Source: a virus. From it: 40,918 nt of DNA. Positions 21,018 to 28,152 of the stretch are shown piece by piece. How positions within the stretch are numbered: position 1 is the first letter of the stretch; each line of letters opens with the position of its first letter. Position numbers and translations under genes: made by a program. The stretch covers positions 1 to 40,918 of the IMG/VR virus record IMGVR_UViG_3300033180_000003. One strand, given 5' to 3'. Under the pieces are notes generated by a model. That model had not been told where the DNA came from. It did not search any database and worked only from the letters and a program-made list of their open reading frames with translations.

Positions 21018-21221
21018 CCGGAGGTTTCGATCGACCGGGAACTTTCCACGGTGACCGGAAGAACGATTCCTCCGCCTTCGGTTCTACCATGCAAGGTCGG
21101 CGCAACTCGGGAGCTGCGCCACGTTTTGTTAACGAGTCGCGGCGCGCCGCTAACGGTCATAGGCGTGAAGCCCTCCGGATGCGACAGTGGATCAGGACTT
21201 CATCAGCCACGGAGGTTCCCC
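21018..21221. other. intergenic leader between tRNA-like gene and RHH gene
   Basis: About 200 bases without a convincing gene. It contains the perfect 12-base palindrome GCGGCGCGCCGC at 21139-21150, flanked by TAACG on both sides. The plus-strand promoter of the ribbon-helix-helix gene is probably within this stretch, but no clear -35/-10 pair can be named. Confidence 0.35.
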
Positions 21222-21392
21222 ATGTCCGCGCCTGCCAACTCCCGCCACCGACGTACTCCACGAACCGATCTCGTCGGTGTCCGTCTGCGCCCTGAGGAAA
21301 CCGAAGCGATCCGCGAAGCCGCGCTCCGTGAGGACTGCACCGTTCCGGAGATGATCCGTCGAGCGGTACGCCGCGAACTTCAGATCGCCTGA
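21222..21392 (+). CDS. ribbon-helix-helix (CopG/Arc-type) DNA-binding protein, 56 aa
   Basis: After a basic N-terminal arm (MSAPANSRHRRTPRTD) the beta strand LVGVRLRPEE and two helices (TEAIREAALREDC, VPEMIRRAVRREL) form a typical ribbon-helix-helix repressor. The ATG has a near-perfect GGAGG ribosome site six bases upstream, suggesting strong translation. It is a solitary plus-strand gene with its own terminator, probably expressed in lysogens or controlling late genes on the opposite strand. No toxin partner is adjacent. Confidence 0.75.
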   Translation: MSAPANSRHRRTPRTDLVGVRLRPEETEAIREAALREDCTVPEMIRRAVRRELQIA

Positions 21393-21403
21393 CAACGCAG
21401 AAG

Positions 21404-21433
21404 AGCGCCCCCCACCCGAAGGTGAGGGGCGCT
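21404..21433. terminator. bidirectional hairpin terminator between convergent genes
   Basis: AGCGCCCCCCACC pairs with GGTGAGGGGCGCT (one mismatch) around a CGAA tetraloop, between the ribbon-helix-helix gene and the end of the late operon. It should stop transcription from both sides. U tracts are short, but stem strength and location are persuasive. Confidence 0.75.
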
Positions 21434-21455
21434 GCTGCATACCTGTAAGCCAGGG

Positions 21456-23105
21456 CTAGCTGTTGGTGACTGTTGGCTGGGCTGGGCGGACAGAGGTGAC
21501 GGACGGGCCTGGCGGGTTGACGCCGGTCACCGATGGCGTCCGGCGGGTGACCGCTGTGACGGTGCCGCCGGACGATGATGTGACGGTTCCCTCGACGACG
21601 AAACCGATCTGAAGGGAAAGCGCGGCAGTTGATGGGGCCGTGACCGCACCGGAGACCGTCAGACCGACCGTGACCGGGAGTGCGCCAGCGGTCGGTTTGG
21701 CTGCCGTTCCGGCTGCCGCGATCCCGACCGTGACCGGAATTGCTGTGTCGCCGTAGCGGGTGACGAACCCGGTAGCGGTGAGCCCGACGCTCGTGGCGAG
21801 CGAGGTAGCCGAGTTCTTGGTGGCGGTGCCCGATGCTGTCAGCGCCACCGTTGCGCCAAGGGAAGACGACGCCGGTTTCGTCGCCTGTCCGGTGGCGGAC
21901 AGCGCGACGGTGGTGTCTAGGGTTGCGGTGGTCGCACCTGCTGATGTAACCGTGCCAGCGACGGCGAGCCCGATGGTCGTCGCGAGTGTTGCGGTGGTGG
22001 GCTTCGACGCGTCGCCGGATGCAGCGAGGGTGACCGTCGTCGCGAGCGTATTGGCGTCCGACGTCTTCGTCGCCTGTCCGGTAACCGCCAGACCGACGGT
22101 CGTGGCAAGCGTCGCGTCGGTTGCCTTCGACGCCGTCCCGGTCGCCGCGAGCCCGACGGTTGTCGCCAAGGTTACGGTGGTCGGCTTGCTGGCGGTGCCG
22201 GTCGCGGACAGGGCGACTGTGATCGGGATGGACACGTCGCCGAGACGAGTCACCGAGGCGGCCGCGGACAAGGCGATCGTGGTGGCGAGCGACGCCGTGG
22301 ATGACTTAGTGGCCTGTCCGGTGGCGGACAGCGCAACCGTTGTCGCGACCGTCGATGTGGTCGCCTTGTCCGCGGTCCCTGATGCCGACAGGCCCACGGT
22401 TGTCGCGAGGGTCGCTGTCGACGTCAACGTGCCAGCGGCCGGTGCGATGACGACCGTAGCGAACGTCCGGCCGGTGCCGGGGTTGCCGTCGGAGAACGTG
22501 ACAGCACCCGGTGTTTGCGAGACCCCCGATCCGCCCGTGAGGACGCGGTACTCCGTCGTGCCCGTGTGGTAGATCGAGGGGATCGCGCCGCCACCCGCGA
22601 GGGTGTAGCTCGCACCGGCGGAGAACGTGACACCAGTGTGCCCGTTGCCGTTGCAACCAGCGGCGCCGATGACCATGCAGTCGTTGACGCTAGGCGTCCG
22701 CGCGGGCGGCGGAATCGTCGTCGCAGTGTTGTTATCAGAACCGATCGTGTTCTGGTTGATCGGGCTGGTCGCGTCCGCGCCGGTGATTTCGAGGATCTCG
22801 CCCGAGCACAGGTCGCCCGCCCCGGAGATCGTGAACGTGACTGTCGTTTCGCCGCCGGTGACGTTCGCCTGCGGCTTGTAGTAGGTCGCGAGCGCCGTAC
22901 CGCTAGTGACTGCGGTGACGGTGTCGATGCGGGTCCAGCCGGTGGGGGTGGTGACCGTGAAGCTGCTGCCCTTCCACCGGATCGTGGCGTACAACAGACT
23001 GCCGGCGGTCGGCGCAGCCCACCCCGCACCGGAGTTGAACACGACCGATCCGGCGTTCCCTGAACCGGACCCGGCCTTTGCCCACTGAGCGACAGCGAGG
23101 ACCAC
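21456..23105 (-). CDS. virion-associated protein with about 13 tandem repeats, 549 aa
   Basis: Residues about 1-225 form a beta-rich domain with Gly/Thr/Ser character (WAKAGSGSGNAGSVVF..., FTISGAGDLCSGEILEITG) like phage appendage proteins. Residues about 228-520 are roughly 13 copies of a 20-residue unit with consensus LATTVxLxATGxAxK. Two or three copies have insertions such as TRLGDVSIP. A Thr/Pro/Val tail ends the protein. The GTG start has a GGAGG ribosome site. It is the last gene of the late operon, a usual place for tail-tip or surface-decorating proteins. Host-surface adhesion is the likely job. Confidence 0.7.
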   Translation of the reverse strand: MVLAVAQWAKAGSGSGNAGSVVFNSGAGWAAPTAGSLLYATIRWKGSSFTVTTPTGWTRIDTVTAVTSGTALATYYKPQANVTGGETTVTFTISGAGDLCSGEILEITGADATSPINQNTIGSDNNTATTIPPPARTPSVNDCMVIGAAGCNGNGHTGVTFSAGASYTLAGGGAIPSIYHTGTTEYRVLTGGSGVSQTPGAVTFSDGNPGTGRTFATVVIAPAAGTLTSTATLATTVGLSASGTADKATTSTVATTVALSATGQATKSSTASLATTIALSAAASVTRLGDVSIPITVALSATGTASKPTTVTLATTVGLAATGTASKATDATLATTVGLAVTGQATKTSDANTLATTVTLAASGDASKPTTATLATTIGLAVAGTVTSAGATTATLDTTVALSATGQATKPASSSLGATVALTASGTATKNSATSLATSVGLTATGFVTRYGDTAIPVTVGIAAAGTAAKPTAGALPVTVGLTVSGAVTAPSTAALSLQIGFVVEGTVTSSSGGTVTAVTRRTPSVTGVNPPGPSVTSVRPAQPTVTNS

Positions 23106-23135
23106 GACGCGCCTCCGCTGCTAGATCGGAAAGGG

Positions 23136-23510
23136 TTAGGCAGCGAGCGGTGTGGCGGTCGCGGTGACCGCAGTGAGCGAGAAGGTGTTCCCGGTGTTGA
23201 GGGTCTGTGATGCGGCAAGCGCAGCCGAACCGGCGAACGTACCTGCGGTGGACGCGGACCAGAACGAGACGTGCGTGACGATCTCGCCGTTCGTGCCCGC
23301 CCAGGACGTCCACGACGGCAACGTGCCGTTCCCCGCCTTGGAACCCGAAGCGGCGGACGCCCAGGCCAACGCCGGGCGGGTCGTCACCGACGACGCGTTC
23401 GACGTGCCGGCGGAACCGGGATCGCCGGTGTGGAGCTTCACGAAAGCCATCGGGGTCGCGATGGTGTCCAGCATCGTGTTCGCCATCGCAGCCGTGATTC
23501 CAGCGGTCAT
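23136..23510 (-). CDS. minor structural (tail fibre-associated) protein, 124 aa
   Basis: Matches a common actinophage structural protein: an N-terminal helix (AMANTMLDTIATPM), then FVKLHTGDPGSAGTSN, followed by an Ala/Ser/Thr-rich beta domain (GEIVTHVSFWSASTAGTF). It overlaps the 39-aa gene by four bases. Probably part of the tail tip. Confidence 0.65.
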   Translation of the reverse strand: MTAGITAAMANTMLDTIATPMAFVKLHTGDPGSAGTSNASSVTTRPALAWASAASGSKAGNGTLPSWTSWAGTNGEIVTHVSFWSASTAGTFAGSAALAASQTLNTGNTFSLTAVTATATPLAA

Positions 23511-23626
23511 TCCTGGTTCTCCTTCTGTGCGTCACCTTCGGTGACTTGGCTTTCGATGACGAACGTGATCGCGGGCGCGATACCGACCGGTGGTTCCACC
23601 GGTTCGTCGGGGATGTACTCAGCCAT
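23507..23626 (-). CDS. 39-aa late protein
   Basis: An acidic short protein (MAEYIPDEPVEPPVGIAP...) with a strong GAAAGGA ribosome site. It overlaps the next gene by four bases. Small acidic proteins of this sort precede tail fibre genes in several actinophages; function unknown. Confidence 0.5.
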   Translation of the reverse strand: MAEYIPDEPVEPPVGIAPAITFVIESQVTEGDAQKENQE

Positions 23627-23654
23627 CGCTGTTTCCTTTCGGGCATGCAGGAAC

Positions 23655-23675
23655 GACGGCCCGGCTGTTGCCGTC
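23655..23675 (-). terminator. hairpin after the GH16-like gene
   Basis: GACGGC and GCCGTC flank a nine-base loop just after the stop of the 400-aa gene. Probably a partial terminator or mRNA-stabilising hairpin within the late operon. Confidence 0.4.
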
Positions 23676-23708
23676 CGTACGAGAGGGGGGGTTGGGTCTA
23701 GCTGCTGG

Positions 23709-24911
23709 CTAGATCTGCCAGAGCTTCCAGTAGCCGAGCTTCGCGCCATCCCCGAGGACGGGCGTGCGGCTGTTGAGGATCGCCAGGTTGAACGCGAGGT
23801 CGTACGTCAGGTCCGGCGTCTCATTCATCACGCCTTCGGTGTACAGCTTCCCGTCTGCGTAAGGCGACATTTTGCCGCCCTTCATCGTGAACAGCACCCG
23901 CACCCAGCGGTTCCCGACGTCCGCCGGACCCCACCCGGCGGGGTGACCGGGGTAGTTCCCGTAGTTCGGGGACTTGTGGTAGTTGTCGGTGTAGTCGCCG
24001 TTCTCCCACTTTTCGATGACGTCGAGTTCGCGGTACGGCCCAGACCAGTTCCGGTTTCCCCAGCCCCACAGTGCGGGCCACAGGCCGACGCCATCGGCCA
24101 TCCACACCATCGCTTCGAGCGCCGTGTTGTCGCCCCACGGGATGTCGAACCAGTTGACGCACCCGGACTGGTAGCCGAGGTTGCCCCCGCTGGTGTTCTT
24201 CGCCGCGGACAGGATCAACTCGCCGTTCTGGATGCGGACCTGCGACGGCGCGAAGCAGGCGTTCTCCCCGCCACCATCCGACGTCGGTCCGTTGAACGGC
24301 CCGGACACCCCGGTGTCTTTCGGCCCGCCGCGGCTGCGGTTCGGCGATGCGTTCGCCGGAAGCGCCCCGCTTGCAGCGGTCCAGCTCGTCAAAAGTTTCG
24401 CGGTCCCGCTGTAGCCGAGCGGTGCCGTGTCGGTCCATCCAGTCTGCGCGGAACCCCCACCAGTCGGAGGCACTACGACCGGTGCGGTCGGATCGCTGGT
24501 CTGGGTCGACGGGCCACCAGCTGGGTTCGGGATGTACCAAACCCCGGAGGCATTGACGAAGTAGCACACACCCGCCTTCGCATACAGCTTGGAGACGGTC
24601 GAGGTCGCTCCGTTGACGGTGCCGTTGATCGCGATCTGCCCGTTGACGATCGTCCACACGACCCCGTTCTTGTCGGTCACTGAGCTCGCATACCCGTCCG
24701 GTGTCACCGTTATGACAGGCGGCACGACAACGGGCGGTAGGACCGGGTCGGGTTGGATCGCGAACACCGCCGACTGCGCCGCTGTCGCGTCCGCGACGGC
24801 CTGCGACTGGGCGTCTTCCGCGTCCTGCATTTTCAACGCTGCCGCCTGCGCGGACGCCTTAGCCTTCGCGACCGCCGCCACAGCAGCCGACTTTTGCGCG
24901 TCGAAGGCCAT
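23709..24911 (-). CDS. GH16-like glycanase tail protein, 400 aa
   Basis: An N-terminal Ala-rich helix (residues 1-50, a probable trimeric coiled coil), then a Pro/Val linker. A small domain (SSVTDKNGVVWTIVNGQIAING...) follows, then a Thr/Pro linker, and from about residue 160 a concanavalin-like jelly roll. The segment YRELDVIEKWENGDY contains the GH16 catalytic signature E-L-D-V-I-E (nucleophile and acid/base Glu). Trp-rich strands (MVWMADGVGLWPALWGWGN) fit the sugar-binding cleft. Family 16 enzymes cut beta-1,3/1,4-glucans and galactans. Placed beside the lysis genes and tail proteins, it probably degrades a host surface polysaccharide during adsorption. Confidence 0.75.
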   Translation of the reverse strand: MAFDAQKSAAVAAVAKAKASAQAAALKMQDAEDAQSQAVADATAAQSAVFAIQPDPVLPPVVVPPVITVTPDGYASSVTDKNGVVWTIVNGQIAINGTVNGATSTVSKLYAKAGVCYFVNASGVWYIPNPAGGPSTQTSDPTAPVVVPPTGGGSAQTGWTDTAPLGYSGTAKLLTSWTAASGALPANASPNRSRGGPKDTGVSGPFNGPTSDGGGENACFAPSQVRIQNGELILSAAKNTSGGNLGYQSGCVNWFDIPWGDNTALEAMVWMADGVGLWPALWGWGNRNWSGPYRELDVIEKWENGDYTDNYHKSPNYGNYPGHPAGWGPADVGNRWVRVLFTMKGGKMSPYADGKLYTEGVMNETPDLTYDLAFNLAILNSRTPVLGDGAKLGYWKLWQI

Positions 24912-24913
24912 GG

Positions 24914-25201
24914 TCAGTTCCCCCCGGGTGCGGCGTGTTTACCCTGCGGGCCGGGATCGAGAGGGACGAGCGGAACACCCGCAGACGTCTGCGGCTTCGA
25001 CAGCGGCGTGACCGTGAACCGCGTGACCGCAAGCACAACAGCGAACGCGAGCGCGGAGATGGTGTCGAAATCGGCCCCGTGTCGAAGACCCGCATACACG
25101 CCGTAGACGGCGGTCAGGAGCGCGAAGATCGCGACCTTCTCCCGCTCCGCCCACTTCGCCGCGGCGACAATCGCGGCGCCGATCTTCCTGAGCGTCGTCA
25201 C
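24914..25201 (-). CDS. holin candidate, 95 aa
   Basis: Two hydrophobic helices (residues about 20-40 and 50-65) lie between a basic N-terminus (LRKIGAAIVAAAKWAEREK) and a polar C-terminal tail. The GTG overlaps the stop of the endolysin gene (GTGA), the classic arrangement. It would make lethal membrane holes that release the endolysin. Other small membrane genes upstream of the endolysin are rival candidates. Confidence 0.65.
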   Translation of the reverse strand: MTTLRKIGAAIVAAAKWAEREKVAIFALLTAVYGVYAGLRHGADFDTISALAFAVVLAVTRFTVTPLSKPQTSAGVPLVPLDPGPQGKHAAPGGN

Positions 25202-25938
25202 TTCGCGGCGTCCGCGACGAGCAGAGCGTGTTCCGCGTCGGAGATCGGACCGGCCGAGACCGCGCCGCCCCGCGCCCACGCTTCTGTGTCTCTCGGGGTG
25301 GGCAAGTGGTGGTAGCCGCCGTTGTAGAGCACCCACTGCCCGCCTGCGGCGTCGAAGATGATCGGTTTCATGTCTTCGTCCTCCTGGACTGGGGGTGGCG
25401 GGGCTGGCGGATTGAGTGCTTGCGAGACGAGCTGCAGCACATGCGCTGCCGGAAAGTTCGGGCCGGGGTCGGTGTGCGTCGAAAGCTTGAACACCCGCGA
25501 CACCTGCGCGTGCGTCGTATGGCCTGGTGTCTTCCGGTCGGCGAGTTGCGCGTCCGTCAGGAACCGAACCGGGATGACGCGAAGTTCAGGCTTCGACGCG
25601 ACCCACACGGCCGCGCGCCGCAACGTCGCCTCCGACGCGGGCGACGCCCATTCTGCGGCCGACTGTCGGGCGTACCCGGCCAACTCGATGCCGCAGCCGT
25701 CAGCGTTCGCGCCCGGCGCGTGCCAGGCAGTGTCCTGCAGCTTCACGCACTCGACCTCGGAGTCGAGGTCCACGCACACATGTGCTGAGGACTTTCGGCC
25801 GTTCGGGTCGGCGAAGTTCCGGGCGACGTTCTCGGCGGCCGTCGCGCCGTTCACGACCTCCATGTCATGCCAGACGATCAGCCGCAGTGGCCTTTGCCGA
25901 CCGCGGTAGTAGTGCGGCGACTGGATGAACGCGGCCAT
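25198..25938 (-). CDS. lysA: endolysin, N-acetylmuramoyl-L-alanine amidase (Amidase_2)
   Basis: Cuts the amide bond between MurNAc and L-Ala in peptidoglycan. The catalytic domain covers residues about 15-175. Zinc ligands are His24 (IVWHDME) and the His in STHTDPG near residue 155; other core features are SSAHVCVD, TAWHAPGANADGCGIEL and the Tyr/Arg strands. A Pro-rich linker (NPPAPPPPVQEDED) follows, then a C-terminal segment of about 60 residues (AAGGQWVLYNGGYHHLP) that may bind the wall. No signal peptide, so release needs a holin. No second lysin (mycolyl esterase) is found. Confidence 0.88.
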   Translation of the reverse strand: MAAFIQSPHYYRGRQRPLRLIVWHDMEVVNGATAAENVARNFADPNGRKSSAHVCVDLDSEVECVKLQDTAWHAPGANADGCGIELAGYARQSAAEWASPASEATLRRAAVWVASKPELRVIPVRFLTDAQLADRKTPGHTTHAQVSRVFKLSTHTDPGPNFPAAHVLQLVSQALNPPAPPPPVQEDEDMKPIIFDAAGGQWVLYNGGYHHLPTPRDTEAWARGGAVSAGPISDAEHALLVADAAK

Positions 25939-25946
25939 CAGGTCTC

Positions 25947-26357
25947 CTATTTGGGAATGGCCGGGCAGACGAGCAGCGCCTGGTGATACGGCTCGTACTG
26001 GGCGACCCGCTTCGCCTTCTCCTCGGGCGTGAGGACTTTCGATTCCTTCGTGCCCTGGATGATCAGGTCGACGATGCCGTTAATGAACGCGATCGGTTTG
26101 TTGTTCTGCTCGCACTGGATCGCGAGGCCCCGCAGTGCCTTGAGGTTGTCCTCACGGTTCTGCGCGGCGATCTGGTCGATGTGCGCGGAGAGCCTCTGCA
26201 CCTCCGCGAGGGAGCGCTTGGATTCCGCAGCCGAGTTATCGATGCGGACACCCCAGATCACCATCACCGTGACCATCACCGCGCTGATGCACAGCAGCGG
26301 CTTGTCGAGGAAGTCCGGTTTGGTGCGCAGCCACCACCGCCACACGCGGCGGGTCAC
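25947..26357 (-). CDS. single-pass membrane protein with coiled coil (spanin/holin-like), 136 aa
   Basis: A basic aromatic N-terminus (VTRRVWRWWLRTKPDFLDKP) precedes one membrane helix (residues about 22-38), then a long helical exterior part (ESKRSLAEVQRLSAHIDQIAAQNRED...). Two Cys occur in the distal part. The GTG start overlaps the stop of the 33-aa gene. Such single-helix coiled-coil proteins next to endolysins act in lysis timing or envelope disruption; the exact role is not readable. Confidence 0.6.
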   Translation of the reverse strand: MTRRVWRWWLRTKPDFLDKPLLCISAVMVTVMVIWGVRIDNSAAESKRSLAEVQRLSAHIDQIAAQNREDNLKALRGLAIQCEQNNKPIAFINGIVDLIIQGTKESKVLTPEEKAKRVAQYEPYHQALLVCPAIPK

Positions 26358-26455
26358 ACCCACGGCGTCGGCCACACGAGTTGGCAGGTGATCACGCAAG
26401 CCGCCGAGAACAGCAGGTAGATGGCGCGCGCATGCCGCCGGGATCTACCGGTCAT
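26354..26455 (-). CDS. 33-aa membrane peptide of the lysis cassette
   Basis: A basic start (MTGRSRRHAR) is followed by a single hydrophobic helix (IYLLFSAACVITCQLVW). It overlaps the two-helix gene upstream by 11 bases and the next gene by four. Likely a lysis-cassette component. Confidence 0.5.
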   Translation of the reverse strand: MTGRSRRHARAIYLLFSAACVITCQLVWPTPWV

Positions 26456-26609
26456 TGCGGTCCTTGAGGAACCCGAGGGTAAGACCCATACAGGCAGCGC
26501 AGAATGCAATGACAGCAGCACTAGGAGGTCGAACAAGAACCGTTTCATACACAACCCCGATCAGCCCGAGGGTGAAAAGAAGGTTTGATCTGGTCAGGAA
26601 CCGTTTCAC
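26445..26609 (-). CDS. 54-aa two-helix membrane protein of the lysis cassette
   Basis: Two helices (residues about 10-22 and 30-47) with a short loop (LVRPPS) and a charged C-terminus (LKDRNDR) match the small membrane proteins that accompany actinophage endolysins. The GTG start overlaps the stop of an 11-codon frame (GTGA). It could be the true holin or an antiholin. Confidence 0.6.
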   Translation of the reverse strand: MKRFLTRSNLLFTLGLIGVVYETVLVRPPSAAVIAFCAACMGLTLGFLKDRNDR

Positions 26610-26641
26610 TGGTCATCGGCTGTTCCGGTGCGCACGCGCAC
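26606..26641 (-). CDS. 11-codon leader frame upstream of the lysis cassette
   Basis: VRVRTGTADDQ has its own GGGAGG ribosome site and ends by sharing GTGA with the two-helix membrane gene, which lacks a ribosome site of its own. Probably translational coupling that sets lysis protein levels. Confidence 0.4.
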   Translation of the reverse strand: MRVRTGTADDQ

Positions 26642-26668
26642 GGCGCACCTCCCCGATCACGTTGAACT

Positions 26669-27166
26669 TCAAGCCCCGAGGAAAATGCCGGTGAGGGTCA
26701 CGATGGTGGTCGCTGTGTTCAACGCCACGCCCGACGACTGATAGGCCTTGACCTGCACCGTGTTCCCGGCCGCGAGGCGGGTTTGCAACGTCAAGTTGCA
26801 TGGGGCGGTGGTCAGCGGTGAGCCGACCGTGTACAGCGGCGTGTAGGCGTCGGTGATCGTGCCGGTGGAAACGATGTGCAGGAACCTTCCGCCTGCACCG
26901 CTCGCAGCCCACTGGTGGCACGCAACGAACAGGTAGTCGCCGGGGGTGACGCAGGTGAAGATGCCCGTGCCGGTCGCGTACGCCCCGTCCAAATCCCGGT
27001 CGACCGTGTTGTACAGGACGGTCGCTTCGACTGAGTCCGTGAACGACTGTGTGGTGGAGCGGTGCACGATCAGGCACGGTTTGCGTCCGGCCGCGCCGCC
27101 GAGCATGAACAGGTAGTGCGCGGCGGTGAGTTTCGTGCCGGTCGTCGCGGTCGGGATCGTCGCCAC
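26669..27166 (-). CDS. C1q-like minor tail protein, 165 aa
   Basis: The strand pattern FTDSVEATVLYNTVDRDLDGAY, GIFTCVTPGDYLFVACHQW and RLAAGNTVQVKAYQSSG is that of C1q/TNF-like jelly rolls often found in phage tail tips and fibres. It forms trimers in characterised members. A GTG start follows an AAGGGTG site. It lies between the plus-strand membrane gene and the lysis cassette. Confidence 0.65.
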   Translation of the reverse strand: MATIPTATTGTKLTAAHYLFMLGGAAGRKPCLIVHRSTTQSFTDSVEATVLYNTVDRDLDGAYATGTGIFTCVTPGDYLFVACHQWAASGAGGRFLHIVSTGTITDAYTPLYTVGSPLTTAPCNLTLQTRLAAGNTVQVKAYQSSGVALNTATTIVTLTGIFLGA

Positions 27167-27229
27167 GCTGCGTCACCCTTTCAGGTTGTTCGGGTAGCAG
27201 GGGGCGGGGGTTTGTGTCACGCTTCGTGC

Positions 27230-27640
27230 ATGAACAAGCTTGGGGTGGGAGTAGTCGGGCTGGCCCTGGTAGCGGGGGTCGGCGTCGGGGTGGGCTTCGC
27301 GGTGGCCGGGGGCGGGGGTTCGGGCGGGCCGGTGAACGTGCGCGTCGTTGACGAAACGTCCGACGTGCCAAGCGATGTGCCGTCAGAACCACCGGCCGAA
27401 ACGCCGACGCCGAGCGCCGGGCCAACATCCGTGGCACCAGCTCCCGCGCCGACTCACTCGGTTGTGGTCACGAAGGCTGCGGTTGCTCCGTCAACCGCAC
27501 CAGTAGCGGGAGCCACGGTCGGGGCAGTGCCCGGTGCCGGCACCGACGCCGAGGGCAATCAATGCCCGACGCTCGCCGATGGGACCACACATGTGACAGA
27601 CGGGAAATGCTGGACCTATCCGAACAACCCACCGGCCTAG
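27230..27640 (+). CDS. membrane-anchored Pro/Thr-rich protein on the opposite strand (probable moron), 136 aa
   Basis: Reads against all surrounding late genes. A signal-anchor helix (residues 4-27, GVGVVGLALVAGVGVGVGFAV) is followed by a Gly/Ser run, then 60 residues of Pro/Thr/Ser/Val-rich linker. The C-terminal patch holds two Cys (NQCPTLADGTTHVTDGKCWTYP), probably a disulfide. It would be exposed outside the cell. Its TAG stop and the TAG stop of the convergent tail gene share the palindrome CTAG. Isolated, reversed genes in late operons are typically expressed by the prophage. Superinfection exclusion or surface modification is a guess. Confidence 0.7.
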   Translation: MNKLGVGVVGLALVAGVGVGVGFAVAGGGGSGGPVNVRVVDETSDVPSDVPSEPPAETPTPSAGPTSVAPAPAPTHSVVVTKAAVAPSTAPVAGATVGAVPGAGTDAEGNQCPTLADGTTHVTDGKCWTYPNNPPA

Positions 27641-28140
27641 CGCAGGAACGTCACGAACGTGCTCAGCCGGGCCGTAGCCGACGCCGACGCGGCCCACGGG
27701 TTCCCGCCATTCGCGTTGACTTTGATCGTGGTGGTGAAGGTCGCACCTGCAGTAAGTCCGGTGAGCAACCGGACCTGATGGTTGTGTGCGGTCCCGACGA
27801 GCCCGGTCGGGGTCTGCTGACCGAACATGCCCGATGAGTAACCGCCATTGATCCCAATCAGGATCAAGATCAGGTCGTTGCCGGCAGTCGAGTTGAACGC
27901 GCACACGGTCCCGTGCGCGATGACCTGCGCCCGCGTGAACCCGTTCGGCACAGTGATCGTTGCAGAGGTCAGGACAACTCCTGCGGTTCCTGGTATCGCG
28001 AAGTTGGTTGTGAAGTCGTCGTGCTGGTCGGCCTGCGTGATCAGCGAGTCCAACGACGTCTGCTGGGTGTTCGTCTTCCCCGTGACGGCCTGCATTTGGT
28101 CTTCGAGTCGGGTGATGCGCTGCTCGAAATCACCGGGCAT
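27637..28140 (-). CDS. minor tail protein with N-terminal coiled coil, 167 aa
   Basis: An N-terminal coiled coil (MPGDFEQRITRLEDQMQAV...) leads to a beta-rich domain (TSATITVPNGFTRAQVIAHG, HNHQVRLLTGLTAGATFTTTIKV). Probably a trimeric tail-tip or fibre protein. It follows the 705-aa tail protein with a gap of 12 bases. Confidence 0.65.
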   Translation of the reverse strand: MPGDFEQRITRLEDQMQAVTGKTNTQQTSLDSLITQADQHDDFTTNFAIPGTAGVVLTSATITVPNGFTRAQVIAHGTVCAFNSTAGNDLILILIGINGGYSSGMFGQQTPTGLVGTAHNHQVRLLTGLTAGATFTTTIKVNANGGNPWAASASATARLSTFVTFLR

Positions 28141-28152
28141 AAGTTCCTCATC

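Noticed and set aside
20606-21392. Toxin-antitoxin pair made of the zinc-ribbon and ribbon-helix-helix genes
   Set aside because: The genes are on opposite strands, 390 bases apart and separated by a tRNA-like gene; neither resembles a known toxin.
21760-22572. Plus-strand Val/Ala-rich frame opposite the repeat protein
   Set aside because: It is the complement of the repeat array, so its apparent regularity is inherited; no start signal.
23271-24683. Long plus-strand open frame (470 codons) opposite the GH16-like gene
   Set aside because: Arg/Pro/Val-rich composition typical of antisense frames in GC-rich DNA; the minus-strand protein has clear family motifs.
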